Assembly: GCF_947496485.1 (NCBI RefSeq)
Contig: NZ_CANMCZ010000004.1
Coordinates: forward strand, 62,001 to 126,000
DNA from: an uncultured Winogradskyella sp.
Lineage (GTDB): Bacteria; Bacteroidota; Bacteroidia; Flavobacteriales; Flavobacteriaceae
Length of the DNA stretch: 64,000 nucleotides
Direction of reading: 5' to 3'
Numbering within the stretch: position 1 is the stretch's first letter; each line of letters begins with the position of its first letter. This document shows, in pieces, positions 18,701 through 25,637 of this stretch. The notes under the pieces were generated by a model. The model ran no database searches. It saw nothing but the letters and a program-made list of their open reading frames with translations, and had not been told where the DNA came from. The position numbers and the translations under genes are program-made.

Positions 18701-20415
18701 TGGTCGTCAATGAGATCTTGTCTTTCATCTAGACTATCACAATAGGTTAGAGATATGGCACCTAAAGACACATTATTCTGAACACTTTGAGCTGACCAAT
18801 CTATAAGTGTAATATCATAGTTTTCTAGTGATAAGTCAGAATTGCTTAGCATATTAGTCATGTTTGTTACACTTGTAATATCCCAAGAACCAAGACTTTG
18901 ATTAAAAACTGAAGCTCCATTAAATGCATTAGACATATTTGTGACGTTGCTCACATTCCAATTTTCTAGCGGTTGGTTAAATTGTGGAGTATTAGAGAAT
19001 ATATTTTGAATGTTTGTAAGCGCATTAGTAGTCCAATTATTTAATGGTTGATTAAATTGTTCTGCACTACTAAACATACTTGCCATATTATCCACTTGGG
19101 CAACGTTCCAATTATCTAAAGGTTGATCGAAATCAGGAGTTAGATTGAACATAGAAGACATGTTAGTTACATTGGTAACATTCCAATTACCAATGGGTTG
19201 ATTAAAATCACATCTTCTGAACATGGTACTCATATCAGTAACATTGCCTGTATTCCATAGGTTTAGTGGCTGATTGAAGTCAGTACCGCCAAATATGCCA
19301 TCAAACATACCTCGCATACTGGTTACGTTACTTACATCCCAACTATTTATTGGTTGATTAAATAATCTAGCTCTCTCAAACATGAGAATCATTGAAGTGA
19401 CATTACTTACATTCCAATTGGCTAGTGGTTGATTAAATACACTAGCCTCTTTAAACATATAGTCCATAAGCGTTACACTACCAACATTCCATGCTTCAAT
19501 TGGTTGATTAAATGCATTTGCATCCTCAAACATACCTGTCATGTCAGTAACATTACTTACATCCCAATTATCTAATGGTTGATTAAACACTCGTGCGTCT
19601 TCAAACATCTCGTGCATCGTTGTAACGTTAGCTACATTCCAAGAGTTTAAGGGTGAATTGTATTGAGATGTTCCTCTAAACATGCGAAACATTGTAGTCA
19701 CTTGATTGACGCTCCAATTGTCTATATTTTGATTGAAAGAGGAAGCCTCGTTAAACATTCCAGACATATCAGTTACAGAAGAAGTATTCCAGCTGTCTAG
19801 AGGCTCATTAAAATTTCCTGCATCAAAAAATGTTTCAGACATATCTGTAACAGAGCTGACATTCCAATTATCTAATGGTCTATTAAATATACCAGCATCA
19901 GCGAACATACCCGATATATTAGTTATGGTACTCGTATTCCAATTATTGACAATACCATTAAAAGAAATACAATCCCTAAACATATTTTGTAAACTTGTTA
20001 CCTGCGATAAATCTGGTGAGGAAATGGCATCAAAATTTAAGTTTCTACAACCATAAAAGGAGTTCTCCATACTTAGCCATTGAATATTTCCCCAATCGAG
20101 GATTTCTTCAATCTTTAGTCGATCGCCAGTATCATTAAAATATATTTGAGGAAAAGTTCCTGATATATTTATGGTGTAACTACCTATAGATGCATATGTA
20201 TGAGTGATATTGCCAGTAACGTTAGTATCTGTATTACCATCTCCCCAATCCACTGTGTAGTTGTATGTAAAAGTTGGGTTAGTTGGAATTTCAATTTGGT
20301 TATCTAGAGTGGAATTGTTTTCTATGTTAGCGGTGTTCCATATAGCACTAAAATCCTGAGAAAAAATATTAATGGTAAACAGTAATGCTAGTATAAATGT
20401 AAATTTTCTATTCAT
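12727..20415 (-). CDS. Giant BspA/DUF285-repeat surface protein with type B T9SS sorting domain
   Basis: This predicted secreted protein has 2562 residues. Order: signal peptide (1-19); PKD-like domain (DWGDGNTDTNVTGN...HTYASIGSYTI); 15 BspA/DUF285 units of about 25 residues (FNQPLNNWNVSNVTNMSxMF type, about 145-530); an Fn3-like domain; a second PKD-like domain (DWGDGQYNN); 21 more BspA units (about 825-1345); 11 further Fn3-like domains (about 1402-2465), seven of them nearly identical; and a gliding-type C-terminal domain (YGFSPNGDGVNDFWNIEG...YNRWGDLVFE...GYVVIKR). The last is the type B sorting signal for T9SS. The two PKD-BspA-closing-Cys modules are internal duplicates. An adhesive or matrix role on the cell surface is inferred. 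The adjacent SprF-like gene supports a SprB/SprF-type pair. Confidence 0.9.
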   Translation of the reverse strand: MNRKFTFILALLFTINIFSQDFSAIWNTANIENNSTLDNQIEIPTNPTFTYNYTVDWGDGNTDTNVTGNITHTYASIGSYTINISGTFPQIYFNDTGDRLKIEEILDWGNIQWLSMENSFYGCRNLNFDAISSPDLSQVTSLQNMFRDCISFNGIVNNWNTSTITNISGMFADAGIFNRPLDNWNVSSVTDMSETFFDAGNFNEPLDSWNTSSVTDMSGMFNEASSFNQNIDNWSVNQVTTMFRMFRGTSQYNSPLNSWNVANVTTMHEMFEDARVFNQPLDNWDVSNVTDMTGMFEDANAFNQPIEAWNVGSVTLMDYMFKEASVFNQPLANWNVSNVTSMILMFERARLFNQPINSWDVSNVTSMRGMFDGIFGGTDFNQPLNLWNTGNVTDMSTMFRRCDFNQPIGNWNVTNVTNMSSMFNLTPDFDQPLDNWNVAQVDNMASMFSSAEQFNQPLNNWTTNALTNIQNIFSNTPQFNQPLENWNVSNVTNMSNAFNGASVFNQSLGSWDITSVTNMTNMLSNSDLSLENYDITLIDWSAQSVQNNVSLGAISLTYCDSLDERQDLIDDHNWTITGDSVDCSFVLCTDIISPIDGDLNVPANSNIIWNPAPNATGYLVSIRREDDMGNILQIIFDNEDVGNVVSVTFTNEFLSGDNVFVTVIPYNDEGPAVGCEETYFKTVESWVNSPEAFKLTYDTQLQESNQTTPPNQLKIQANSGITYNYSIDWGDGQYNNNVTGELTHTYLIPGVYTVSIIGDFPAPRHEEFNSDAFKLISIDQWGTQIWESMQGAFAGCDNMEYNATDIPNLSIVTDMSRMFIVCQNFNGNINNWDVSNVTNMFATFGVASIFNQPLNNWDVSNVTNMSLMFFRTDEFDQNIDNWNTSNVTTMSRMFEDAKAFNQTINNWNVGNVTTMESMFKRATVYNQSLNNWNVSSVETMEDMFESATAYNNDISSWNVSNVTNMESMFRSASTFNQPIALWDVDNVLNMSQMFASATDFNQPINAWNVSNVITMSSMFSGATSFNQSLNLWDVSSVTNMSSMFRNASSFNQNINSWNVTNVLTTASMFENATAFNEPLNQWDVNSVVNMSSMFEGAAIFNQPIDNWDVSAVATMSSMFEDATSFNQPLNAWDVSSVTLTDAMFKGASLFDNPINSWNVASVTNMMSMFEDATDFNQPLNNWDTGEVLTMEAMFKGATTFNQDIDNWDVSFVTTMEEMFMQATTYNQAMESWNVASVTTMEGMFQDATSFDSAINSWNVRQVLTMENMFYGATSFNQTLNNWRVTGVENMENMFRDATSYNQSMDAWNIGTVTMRSMFRDASAFNQNLVDWDISNVTNATNMLDRSGLSRENYDATLIAWSDLTLTPGLTLGASTLLYCDALQERQDIITNYGWNIVGDVLDCPIPECTQLILPLNGATDVPVNTNLTWEDVLFANGFRLEITIQPSGTVINETLGDVTSYEFPTDFAGGETVFVTIIPFNDNGEAIGPCAEESFTISTDPATIPDCTNLTLPLNGDTEVEVDTDLSWSPITNANGYRITVVTNPGGVILVNNEDVGNINTYEFTTDLPEETVIDVTITPYNDEGDANSCATESFTTQTIPRAPLCTSLSNPLNNAIDVAIDTDITWDTVPDATGYLISIGTTSGGIEIANSIDVGNMTTYNIPNDLQNSRTYYVTIIPYNAIGDATGCTEETFRTEDPISTSPVCTNLTSPIDGAIDVAIDLNQITWNVATNATSYRITITGTANNNITNFETTDTFYDFTNPFLNGEVVTVTIIPFNATENATGCSIESFTIIPVVPSCTTLANPLNGSTDVAIDLNQITWNAATNATSYKVAITGTANNNITNFETTDTFYNFTNPFLNDEVVTITIIPVNGTVEAFNCSSESFTIIAETPNCTNLLSPIDTDIGVAVDLNQMTWNAVTNATSYKVTITGTANNNITDFETSDTFYDFTNPFLNSEVVNVTIIPIDGTVEAVNCVSESFTIIAETPGCTNLTSPLDGATDIAIDLNQITWNAATNATSYKVTITGTANNNVTDFETSDTFYNFANPFLNDEVVTITIIPVNGTVEAVNCSSESFTIIAETPSCTNLMSPLDGAVNITTALNIITWNSVTDATLYKVTITGTMNNDIIDFETTDSFYNFTNPFLNNEVVTVTIIPVNGTVEAAGCASESFTIIAETPSCTNLASPLDGAIDVTTTLNQITWSTATNATSYKVTITGTADNNVTDFETNDTFYNFTNPFINEEVVNVTIIPINGTVEAVNCSSESFTIIAETPGCTNLTSPMDGAIDIETILNQITWNSVANATSYKVTITGTVNNNISDFETTDTFYNFTNPFLNNEVVAVTIIPINGTVEAAGCISESFDMVKTPLCTNLISPFDGETDVAVETTLSWESILNADGYLLSVGTSSGGTDIIDNLDVGLTTSYSFDDDLESITTYYITIIAYNINGDAENCSEGTFTSLLVPKNDVKYGFSPNGDGVNDFWNIEGIEDHPQNTVTIYNRWGDLVFEINDYNNTSNVFRGIANRKTKMGAGKLPDGTYFFQFSISGEHNFKTLKGYVVIKR
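13320..15305 (-). repeat. Seven near-identical tandem Fn3-like coding repeats of about 285 bp
   Basis: Blocks coding CTNLxSPLDGAxDV...NQITWN...ATSYKVTITGT...FETxDTFYxFTNPF...SESFTII recur about every 285 bp. DNA landmarks such as the GGTGTTTC(A/G)GCAATAAT segment repeat near 13600, 13885, 14165, 14450 and 14740. Identity is high at the DNA level, so copy number may vary by recombination, and short-read assemblies may collapse it. Confidence 0.85.
16385..17950 (-). repeat. Second BspA/DUF285 repeat block, 21 units
   Basis: There are 21 units of about 75 bp, each encoding a NxWxVxxVxxMxxMF core with FNQxL/I in the linker. Units differ more in DNA than the Fn3-like repeats, pointing to an older expansion. 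The block ends with LVDWDISNVTNATNML and a closing segment (ALQERQDIITNYGW) that repeats the closing segment of the first block. Confidence 0.85.
18840..19990 (-). repeat. First BspA/DUF285 repeat block, 15 units
   Basis: There are fifteen units of the same 25-residue type, beginning FNGIVNNWNTSTITNISGMF and ending LGSWDITSVTNMTNML. The block is followed by SLDERQDLIDDHNW, the same cap as in the second block, so the whole PKD-plus-repeats-plus-cap module was duplicated and then extended in the second copy. Confidence 0.85.
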
Positions 20416-20923
20416 ATTGCTAATGGATTCTAATTAAGATATGATCAAGTCTATGGGATCTATGAAAATCACACTACATCGACAAACATACAAAAAAATA
20501 GGTTAAACGGTAATTATTTGTATTAATAATAGTCGTTTTATTGTTTGTTTCTTTGACAGAAAAGTAAAAGATAGTTTCAGTCTTATAATATTTAGACCAT
20601 CTTTTAATCATTTGCCTCAGTACTTATATTACATTCCAATCTTAATTTCTTTACACCTTTTTAATATTAGTAATGACATATATTTTTCAAGATTTACATT
20701 AAAGTTGCAAGATTGCTTTATTAGATTGAGAATTGTATACACTATTATTTTTATGACTATTTATTATTAAGTTTTACTTTACAAATTTAGTATTGAACAT
20801 TATTCTATAATACCCTGAAAACCGTTAAATTTTAATTTATCCATGCTCTTGAAATTAATAATTCGCTTTAAGTTGTAAAATCAAACAACCCATAATTGCG
20901 TATTTTTACAAAAAATAAAATCA
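20416..20923. other. 508 bp intergenic region between divergent genes; putative promoter for the giant surface protein
   Basis: On the minus strand a Bacteroidota -7 box, TATGTTTG, lies at 20483-20490, about 68 bp upstream of the surface-protein start. No good -33 TTG was found at the usual distance. On the plus strand only weak AT-rich candidates precede the nitroreductase gene. No reading frame, RNA gene or strong hairpin was seen in the rest, which is very AT-rich. Confidence 0.45.
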
Positions 20924-21553
20924 ATGTCTATAATAGAAAAATTAAAATGGCGTTATGCCACCAAAAAATTTGATAATACTAGATCACTTTCTGAAGAAAA
21001 ACTTACCATTTTAAAAGAAGCCTTTAACCTAACTGCACTGTCTTATGGTTTACAAACTTTAAAACTTGTTGTTGTTGAAAATAAAGAGCTTAGAGAAAAT
21101 TTGGTAGAATTGTCTTATGGTCAACGTCAAGTTGCAGATGCTTCGCATTTACTGGTATTATGTATTCAGACTGAAATAGATGAAGAAGATGTCAATAAGC
21201 ATTTTGAAACAATTAAGACAATAAGAAATACTCCAGATACCATTTTAGAACCGTTTAAAGCACAAATGAAATCTACAATTAATGGTATGCCAGTTGACAA
21301 GAAGATAGGTTGGGCGAGTAAGCAAGCTTATATTGCATTGGGAAATTTAATGACAGTTTGCGCTGTTGAAGGCATTGATAGTTGTCCTATGGAAGGTTTT
21401 ATTCCAGATCAGATAGATAGAGCCTTGAATTTAGAAAAACATGGTCTAGCGTCTGTTTTGATGTTTCCTGTTGGTTACAGAGCGGATGATGATATGTTTG
21501 CTGACTTTAAGAAAGTAAGAAAGCCGTTGTCTGAAACCATCATAGAATTGTAA
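20924..21553 (+). CDS. NAD(P)H-dependent nitroreductase-family oxidoreductase
   Basis: This 209-residue FMN enzyme begins with the nitroreductase pattern LKWRYATKKFDNTRSLSEEKL, followed by SYGLQTLKLVVVENKELRENL and the late motif SCPMEGFIPDQIDRAL. These match the NfsB/dihydropteridine reductase-like branch, which reduces quinones or nitroaromatics using NAD(P)H. It is cytosolic. It stands alone ahead of a DegT aminotransferase, with a 73 bp gap that holds a separate -7 box, so co-transcription is uncertain. Confidence 0.92.
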   Translation: MSIIEKLKWRYATKKFDNTRSLSEEKLTILKEAFNLTALSYGLQTLKLVVVENKELRENLVELSYGQRQVADASHLLVLCIQTEIDEEDVNKHFETIKTIRNTPDTILEPFKAQMKSTINGMPVDKKIGWASKQAYIALGNLMTVCAVEGIDSCPMEGFIPDQIDRALNLEKHGLASVLMFPVGYRADDDMFADFKKVRKPLSETIIEL

Positions 21554-21582
21554 ATATTTTATTAAAAAAAAATCTCAAAACT

Positions 21583-21590
21583 TATATTTG
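21583..21590 (+). promoter_or_regulatory. -7 promoter box for the DegT aminotransferase
   Basis: TATATTTG fits the Bacteroidota TAnnTTTG consensus and lies 36 bp before the ATG at 21627. No convincing -33 element is visible, so the call rests on the -7 box alone. Confidence 0.45.
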
Positions 21591-21626
21591 TTTGAGTAAA
21601 TTCAACTTTTAATTGTAATAAAATTT

Positions 21627-22829
21627 ATGCCAGGATTCGAATTATTTAGTGACCTAGAACGAAAGGAAGTCAATGATGTTTTAGACAACGGAGTTTTAAT
21701 GCGTTATGGCTTTGATGGTATGCGCAAAGGCCACTGGAAAGCTAAAGAATTAGAATCTGAACTCGAAAAAACATTTGGTTCTAGTCATGTGCAATTAGTC
21801 TCTAGTGGTACTGCTGCTGTATCTGTTGCATTAGCATCTGCAGGTGTTGGCGCAGGTGATGAGGTTATTATGCCAACATTTACTTTTGTAGCGAGTTTTG
21901 AAGCTATTATGATGTTGGGTGCCATCCCTGTTTTAGTGGATATTGATGATACATTAACATTAGATCCTAAAGCGGTTGAAGCTGCTGTGACTTCAAAAAC
22001 CAAAGCAGTTATGGTTGTGCAAATGTGTGGAAGTATGGCAGATATGGATGCTTTAAGACAAGTTTGTAATATCCATAAATTAATTTTTGTTGAAGATGCT
22101 TGCCAGGCCATAGGCGGAACTTATAAAGGAAAATCATTAGGAAGTATAGCAGATATTGGCTGTTTTTCTTTCGATTTTGTAAAAACCATTACTTGTGGAG
22201 AAGGTGGAGCAGTGGTTACCAATAACAACGACTATTATATTAATGCAGATCATTACAGTGATCATGGACATGATCATATTGGTAATGATAGAGGTGCAGA
22301 AACACATCCGTTTTTAGGCTATAATTTTAGGATTTCTGAGTTACATGCAGCAGTAGGTTTAGCACAAATAAGACGATTACCAGAGTTTATTGCTATACAA
22401 AAGAAGAATTATACAATACTTAGAGAAGCACTATCTCAAATTCCTGAAGTTATATTTAGAACAGTGCCACAAGGAGGCGAGGAGAGCTATGCGTTTCTAA
22501 ATTTCTTTCTGCCAGATGCTGAATCTGCTCAAAAAGTGTCAGGGGCATTTAAAGAAAATGGAATTGATGTGTGCTGGAATTATTACCAAAATAATTGGCA
22601 TTATATTAGAAAATGGAATCATTTAAAAGAATTGAAATCTTTATTTCCAATTTCTAAAGAAGTAAAAGAAGGTTTGAAATATCTACAGACCAAAACCTTT
22701 GAACAATCAGATCATTATATTGCTCGAAACATATCTTGCTTAATAAAATTATCTTGGACTGAAGATGAAGTTAGAGCTCGTGCTGATAAGATGGTAGAAT
22801 GCATCACAAAAATTATCTCGAAGCGATAA
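21627..22829 (+). CDS. DegT/DnrJ/EryC1/StrS-family PLP aminotransferase
   Basis: This 400-residue sugar-aminotransferase-type enzyme has VQLVSSGTAAVSVALASAG for cofactor phosphate binding, VFVEDACQAIGGTYKGKSLG with the PLP-binding Asp, and FDFVKTITCGEGGAVV with the Schiff-base lysine. The GYNFRISELHAAVGLAQ block is also typical. Such enzymes aminate keto-sugars for surface glycans, yet no other sugar genes are nearby, so the substrate is open. The gene starts after its own -7 box and ends in a possible hairpin. Confidence 0.92.
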   Translation: MPGFELFSDLERKEVNDVLDNGVLMRYGFDGMRKGHWKAKELESELEKTFGSSHVQLVSSGTAAVSVALASAGVGAGDEVIMPTFTFVASFEAIMMLGAIPVLVDIDDTLTLDPKAVEAAVTSKTKAVMVVQMCGSMADMDALRQVCNIHKLIFVEDACQAIGGTYKGKSLGSIADIGCFSFDFVKTITCGEGGAVVTNNNDYYINADHYSDHGHDHIGNDRGAETHPFLGYNFRISELHAAVGLAQIRRLPEFIAIQKKNYTILREALSQIPEVIFRTVPQGGEESYAFLNFFLPDAESAQKVSGAFKENGIDVCWNYYQNNWHYIRKWNHLKELKSLFPISKEVKEGLKYLQTKTFEQSDHYIARNISCLIKLSWTEDEVRARADKMVECITKIISKR

Positions 22830-22836
22830 TTTTGTG
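22806..22836 (+). terminator. Possible terminator at the DegT gene end
   Basis: AAAATTATC (22809-22817) pairs perfectly with GATAATTTT (22825-22833) over a 7-base loop, and flanking CAC/GTG bases extend the stem with a one-base bulge. The stop codon is inside the stem. A U-run after the hairpin is missing, so termination strength is doubtful. Confidence 0.4.
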
Positions 22837-22908
22837 CATGTATTGCTCGCGTATAGGTTAAAAATTAGTTTACACTTATAATTATTTATAGTTTTATAAA
22901 AAAAAGTT

Positions 22909-24465
22909 ATGAAGTTAAATTACATTTTAACCAAACTGTGCTTATTATTTTGCTTCTTATCATTGGCACAACAAATGCCTATTGACTTTTCTGAAGGAAC
23001 AGATAATTTTTTACCTTTTGGCAATAGCAGTTTTTCATTTAGCACTGATCCAGAAAACTCTAGTAATGATGTTGGTGAGTTTTTTAATGATGGTTCTGAA
23101 CCATGGCAAGGTTTTTACTTGGATTTAAATCAGCCCATAGATTTAAGTGTAGAACAAATTATTACATTATCTTTTTATCAATTCGACTCTAATGCTCACA
23201 ACATTATGATAAAACTAGAAAGCGGAATAAATGCAGATGTAGAAGTTGTTCAAAGCAATTCTGGTTCTGGCTGGACAGAAAATATAAGCTTTAATTTTGC
23301 TAATGCTACGTTTAGTGGTACCTCTACATCTGTTAATGCAACAGGAAGCTATAACAGATTAACCATTTTTATTGATGGTGGTGTTGCAACTTCTGGCACT
23401 TATTTAATTGATAATATAGATGATGGCACAGAACCAACAGATCCACATGCTTTAGATATTGTTTATTCTGATTTAGTCTGGTCAGATGAGTTTAATACAA
23501 ATGGCCCAATAGATACCAATAATTGGTTCCATCAAACTCAATTACCTGCAGGAGGAAGTTGGTTTAATGGCGAGGAGCAACATTATACTAATCGTATAGA
23601 AAATTCATTTGTTGATGGTGAGTTTTTGAATATTGTGGCAATAAAAGAATCTTTTACAGATCAAGGGGAAACCAAGCAATATACATCTGCACGACTGAAC
23701 TCCAAATTTGCATTCACTTATGGTAGAGTAGATGTAAGGGCAAAATTACCATTTGGTGATGGAACTTGGCCGGCAATTTGGACTTTAGGAAAAAATATTA
23801 CTGAGGCTGGTGCGTATTGGCAAACTCAAGGGTTTGGTACAACAGGTTGGCCAGCTTGTGGCGAGATAGATATTATGGAACATGGACTTGGAGCTACAAA
23901 CCATGTAAGTAGTGCATTGCACACACCTTCTAGTTTCGGAAATACAATAAATTTTCAGTCTTATGTGTTAAATGATGTGGCCAATGAGTTTCATGTATAT
24001 TCTATGAACTGGTCACCTAACCAGATTACATTTTTAATTGATGGCGTAGGTTTTTATACTTATAACCCTACAGTGAAAGATGACAACACCTGGCCATTTT
24101 ATGAAGATCAGTATTTACTTTTAAATGTGGCTATGGGTGGTGTAGCTGGTGCAATAGATCCCAGTTTCACAGAGAGTAGTATGGTAATTGATTATGTTAG
24201 AGTCTATCAAAATACAGGTTTGAGTGTTGATGATGTATTTACTAATAAGTTAGATGTTTATCCTAATCCAACTTCGAATGTCATCAATGTTATTTCTGAA
24301 GAAAATATAGATAGTGTTGAATTGTTTAATTCTTTGGGACAATTGGTAATTAATAAAAGCCAAGAAACCAAGCAACTCGATATTGAAAATTTAAACTCTG
24401 GAGTTTATATTTTGAAGATATATTCAGGAGATTTTTCTACAACAAGACGAGTAATAATAAACTAG
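22909..24465 (+). CDS. GH16 family beta-glucanase (laminarinase-like) with T9SS type A tail
   Basis: This secreted enzyme has 518 residues: signal peptide 1-20 (cut near SLA|QQM), a 150-residue beta-sandwich region of carbohydrate-module type, and a GH16 domain from about 185. The latter begins LVWSDEFNTNGPIDTNNW and carries the catalytic EIDIME (E319, D321, E324). The C-terminal 75 residues (VYPNPTSNVINV...GVYILKIYSGDF) are a type A T9SS sorting signal, so the enzyme is released to or attached at the surface. The ExDxxE form points to laminarin-type beta-1,3-glucans. The gene end overlaps the convergent ribB by 4 bp. Confidence 0.93.
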   Translation: MKLNYILTKLCLLFCFLSLAQQMPIDFSEGTDNFLPFGNSSFSFSTDPENSSNDVGEFFNDGSEPWQGFYLDLNQPIDLSVEQIITLSFYQFDSNAHNIMIKLESGINADVEVVQSNSGSGWTENISFNFANATFSGTSTSVNATGSYNRLTIFIDGGVATSGTYLIDNIDDGTEPTDPHALDIVYSDLVWSDEFNTNGPIDTNNWFHQTQLPAGGSWFNGEEQHYTNRIENSFVDGEFLNIVAIKESFTDQGETKQYTSARLNSKFAFTYGRVDVRAKLPFGDGTWPAIWTLGKNITEAGAYWQTQGFGTTGWPACGEIDIMEHGLGATNHVSSALHTPSSFGNTINFQSYVLNDVANEFHVYSMNWSPNQITFLIDGVGFYTYNPTVKDDNTWPFYEDQYLLLNVAMGGVAGAIDPSFTESSMVIDYVRVYQNTGLSVDDVFTNKLDVYPNPTSNVINVISEENIDSVELFNSLGQLVINKSQETKQLDIENLNSGVYILKIYSGDFSTTRRVIIN

Positions 24466-25610
24466 TAGTTTACATACTCAACAATCTCTAAACCATAACC
24501 AATCATACCCACACGTTTAGTTTGTAAGGCATTAGACATAAGCTTAAGTTTACTAACTTTAAGGTCATGTAAAATTTGTGCTCCAATTCCAAAATCCTTA
24601 GAATCCATTGGTATTCTAGGTGCTTTAGTTAGTTTACCTTCGATTTGACTTTCTTTTAGTATTGAGAGTCGAGATAGTAAGTTCATAGATTCTGCCTGCT
24701 GATTAATAAAGATAATAGCACCTTTATTCTCAGAATTAATAGCATTGAACATATCATCAAGCTTCTGGTCCGCATTGTTTGTTAAAGTACCTAAGATATC
24801 ATTATTTACCAAGCTCGAGTTTACACGAGTAAGCACAGGTTCATCTGATTTCCAATTGCCTTTAGTAAGAGCAATATGTATTTGATTATTTGTTGTTTGT
24901 AAGTATGCTCTAAGTCTGAATTTACCAAAACGAGTTTCTATCTCAAAATCTTCTTTCTTTTCAATTAGCGAATCGTACTCCATACGATAAGCCACTAAAT
25001 CTTCAATAGATACTATTTTTAAGTTAAACTTTTTAGCTACTTCTATGAGTTGTGGTAAGCGTGCCATTGTACCATCTTCATTCATTATCTCAACGATAAC
25101 ACCTGCAGGTTCAAAACCAGCTAAACGCGCAAAATCTATTGCAGCTTCGGTATGTCCTGTTCTCCTTAAAACACCACCTTCCTTTGCTACCAAAGGAAAA
25201 ATATGTCCAGGTCTCGCCAATTCAAATGGCTTAGTATCTTTTTTAACTAAGGCTTGTACTGTCTTTGCTCTATCACTTGCAGATATACCTGTACTTACAC
25301 CATTTCCTCTTAAATCTACGGAAACTGTAAATGCCGTTTCCATAGGATCTGTATTATTTCTAACCATCATGTTGAGTTCTAAATCTTCACAACGATGTTC
25401 TGTTAGTGGTGCACAAATTAAACCACGACCATGCGTTGCCATAAAGTTTATCATCTCTGGTGTTACCTTATCTGCAGCTGCTAAGAAGTCTCCTTCATTT
25501 TCTCTGTTTTCGTCATCAACTACAATAATAACTTTGCCTTGTCTAATATCTTCGATGGCTTCTTCAATTGTATTTAAGCTTGTTTTAGTATTCACAGTAT
25601 TGGTTATCAT
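24462..25610 (-). CDS. ribB: 3,4-dihydroxy-2-butanone 4-phosphate synthase with degenerate GTP cyclohydrolase II domain
   Basis: This riboflavin biosynthesis enzyme has 382 residues. Residues 1-210 form a complete DHBP synthase with VVDDENRENEGDFLAAA, HGRGLICAPLTEHRCEDL, TGISASDRAKT and RPGHIFPLVAKEGGVLRRTG. Residues 215-382 align with GTP cyclohydrolase II, but the zinc ligands are gone: the usual SECLTGD...RCDCG segment reads NSSLVNNDILGTLTNNADQ, with no cysteine. Only the RibB activity is therefore expected, and a real RibA must be elsewhere. It overlaps the GH16 gene end and has a -7 box just upstream. Confidence 0.93.
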   Translation of the reverse strand: MITNTVNTKTSLNTIEEAIEDIRQGKVIIVVDDENRENEGDFLAAADKVTPEMINFMATHGRGLICAPLTEHRCEDLELNMMVRNNTDPMETAFTVSVDLRGNGVSTGISASDRAKTVQALVKKDTKPFELARPGHIFPLVAKEGGVLRRTGHTEAAIDFARLAGFEPAGVIVEIMNEDGTMARLPQLIEVAKKFNLKIVSIEDLVAYRMEYDSLIEKKEDFEIETRFGKFRLRAYLQTTNNQIHIALTKGNWKSDEPVLTRVNSSLVNNDILGTLTNNADQKLDDMFNAINSENKGAIIFINQQAESMNLLSRLSILKESQIEGKLTKAPRIPMDSKDFGIGAQILHDLKVSKLKLMSNALQTKRVGMIGYGLEIVEYVNY

Positions 25611-25627
25611 AGTACTAAGTTATAGTA

Positions 25628-25635
25628 CAAAGGTA
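25628..25635 (-). promoter_or_regulatory. -7 promoter box for ribB
   Basis: On the minus strand TACCTTTG fits TAnnTTTG and lies in the 27 bp between the lptF/G-like stop and the ribB start. It suggests ribB can be transcribed independently of the genes upstream. No -33 element is evident. Confidence 0.45.
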
Positions 25636-25637
25636 CG

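Noticed and set aside
15152..20056. Several plus-strand open frames of 75-112 codons opposite the giant surface protein
   Set aside because: They are antisense shadows of repeat DNA, recur with the repeat period, and show no protein family features.
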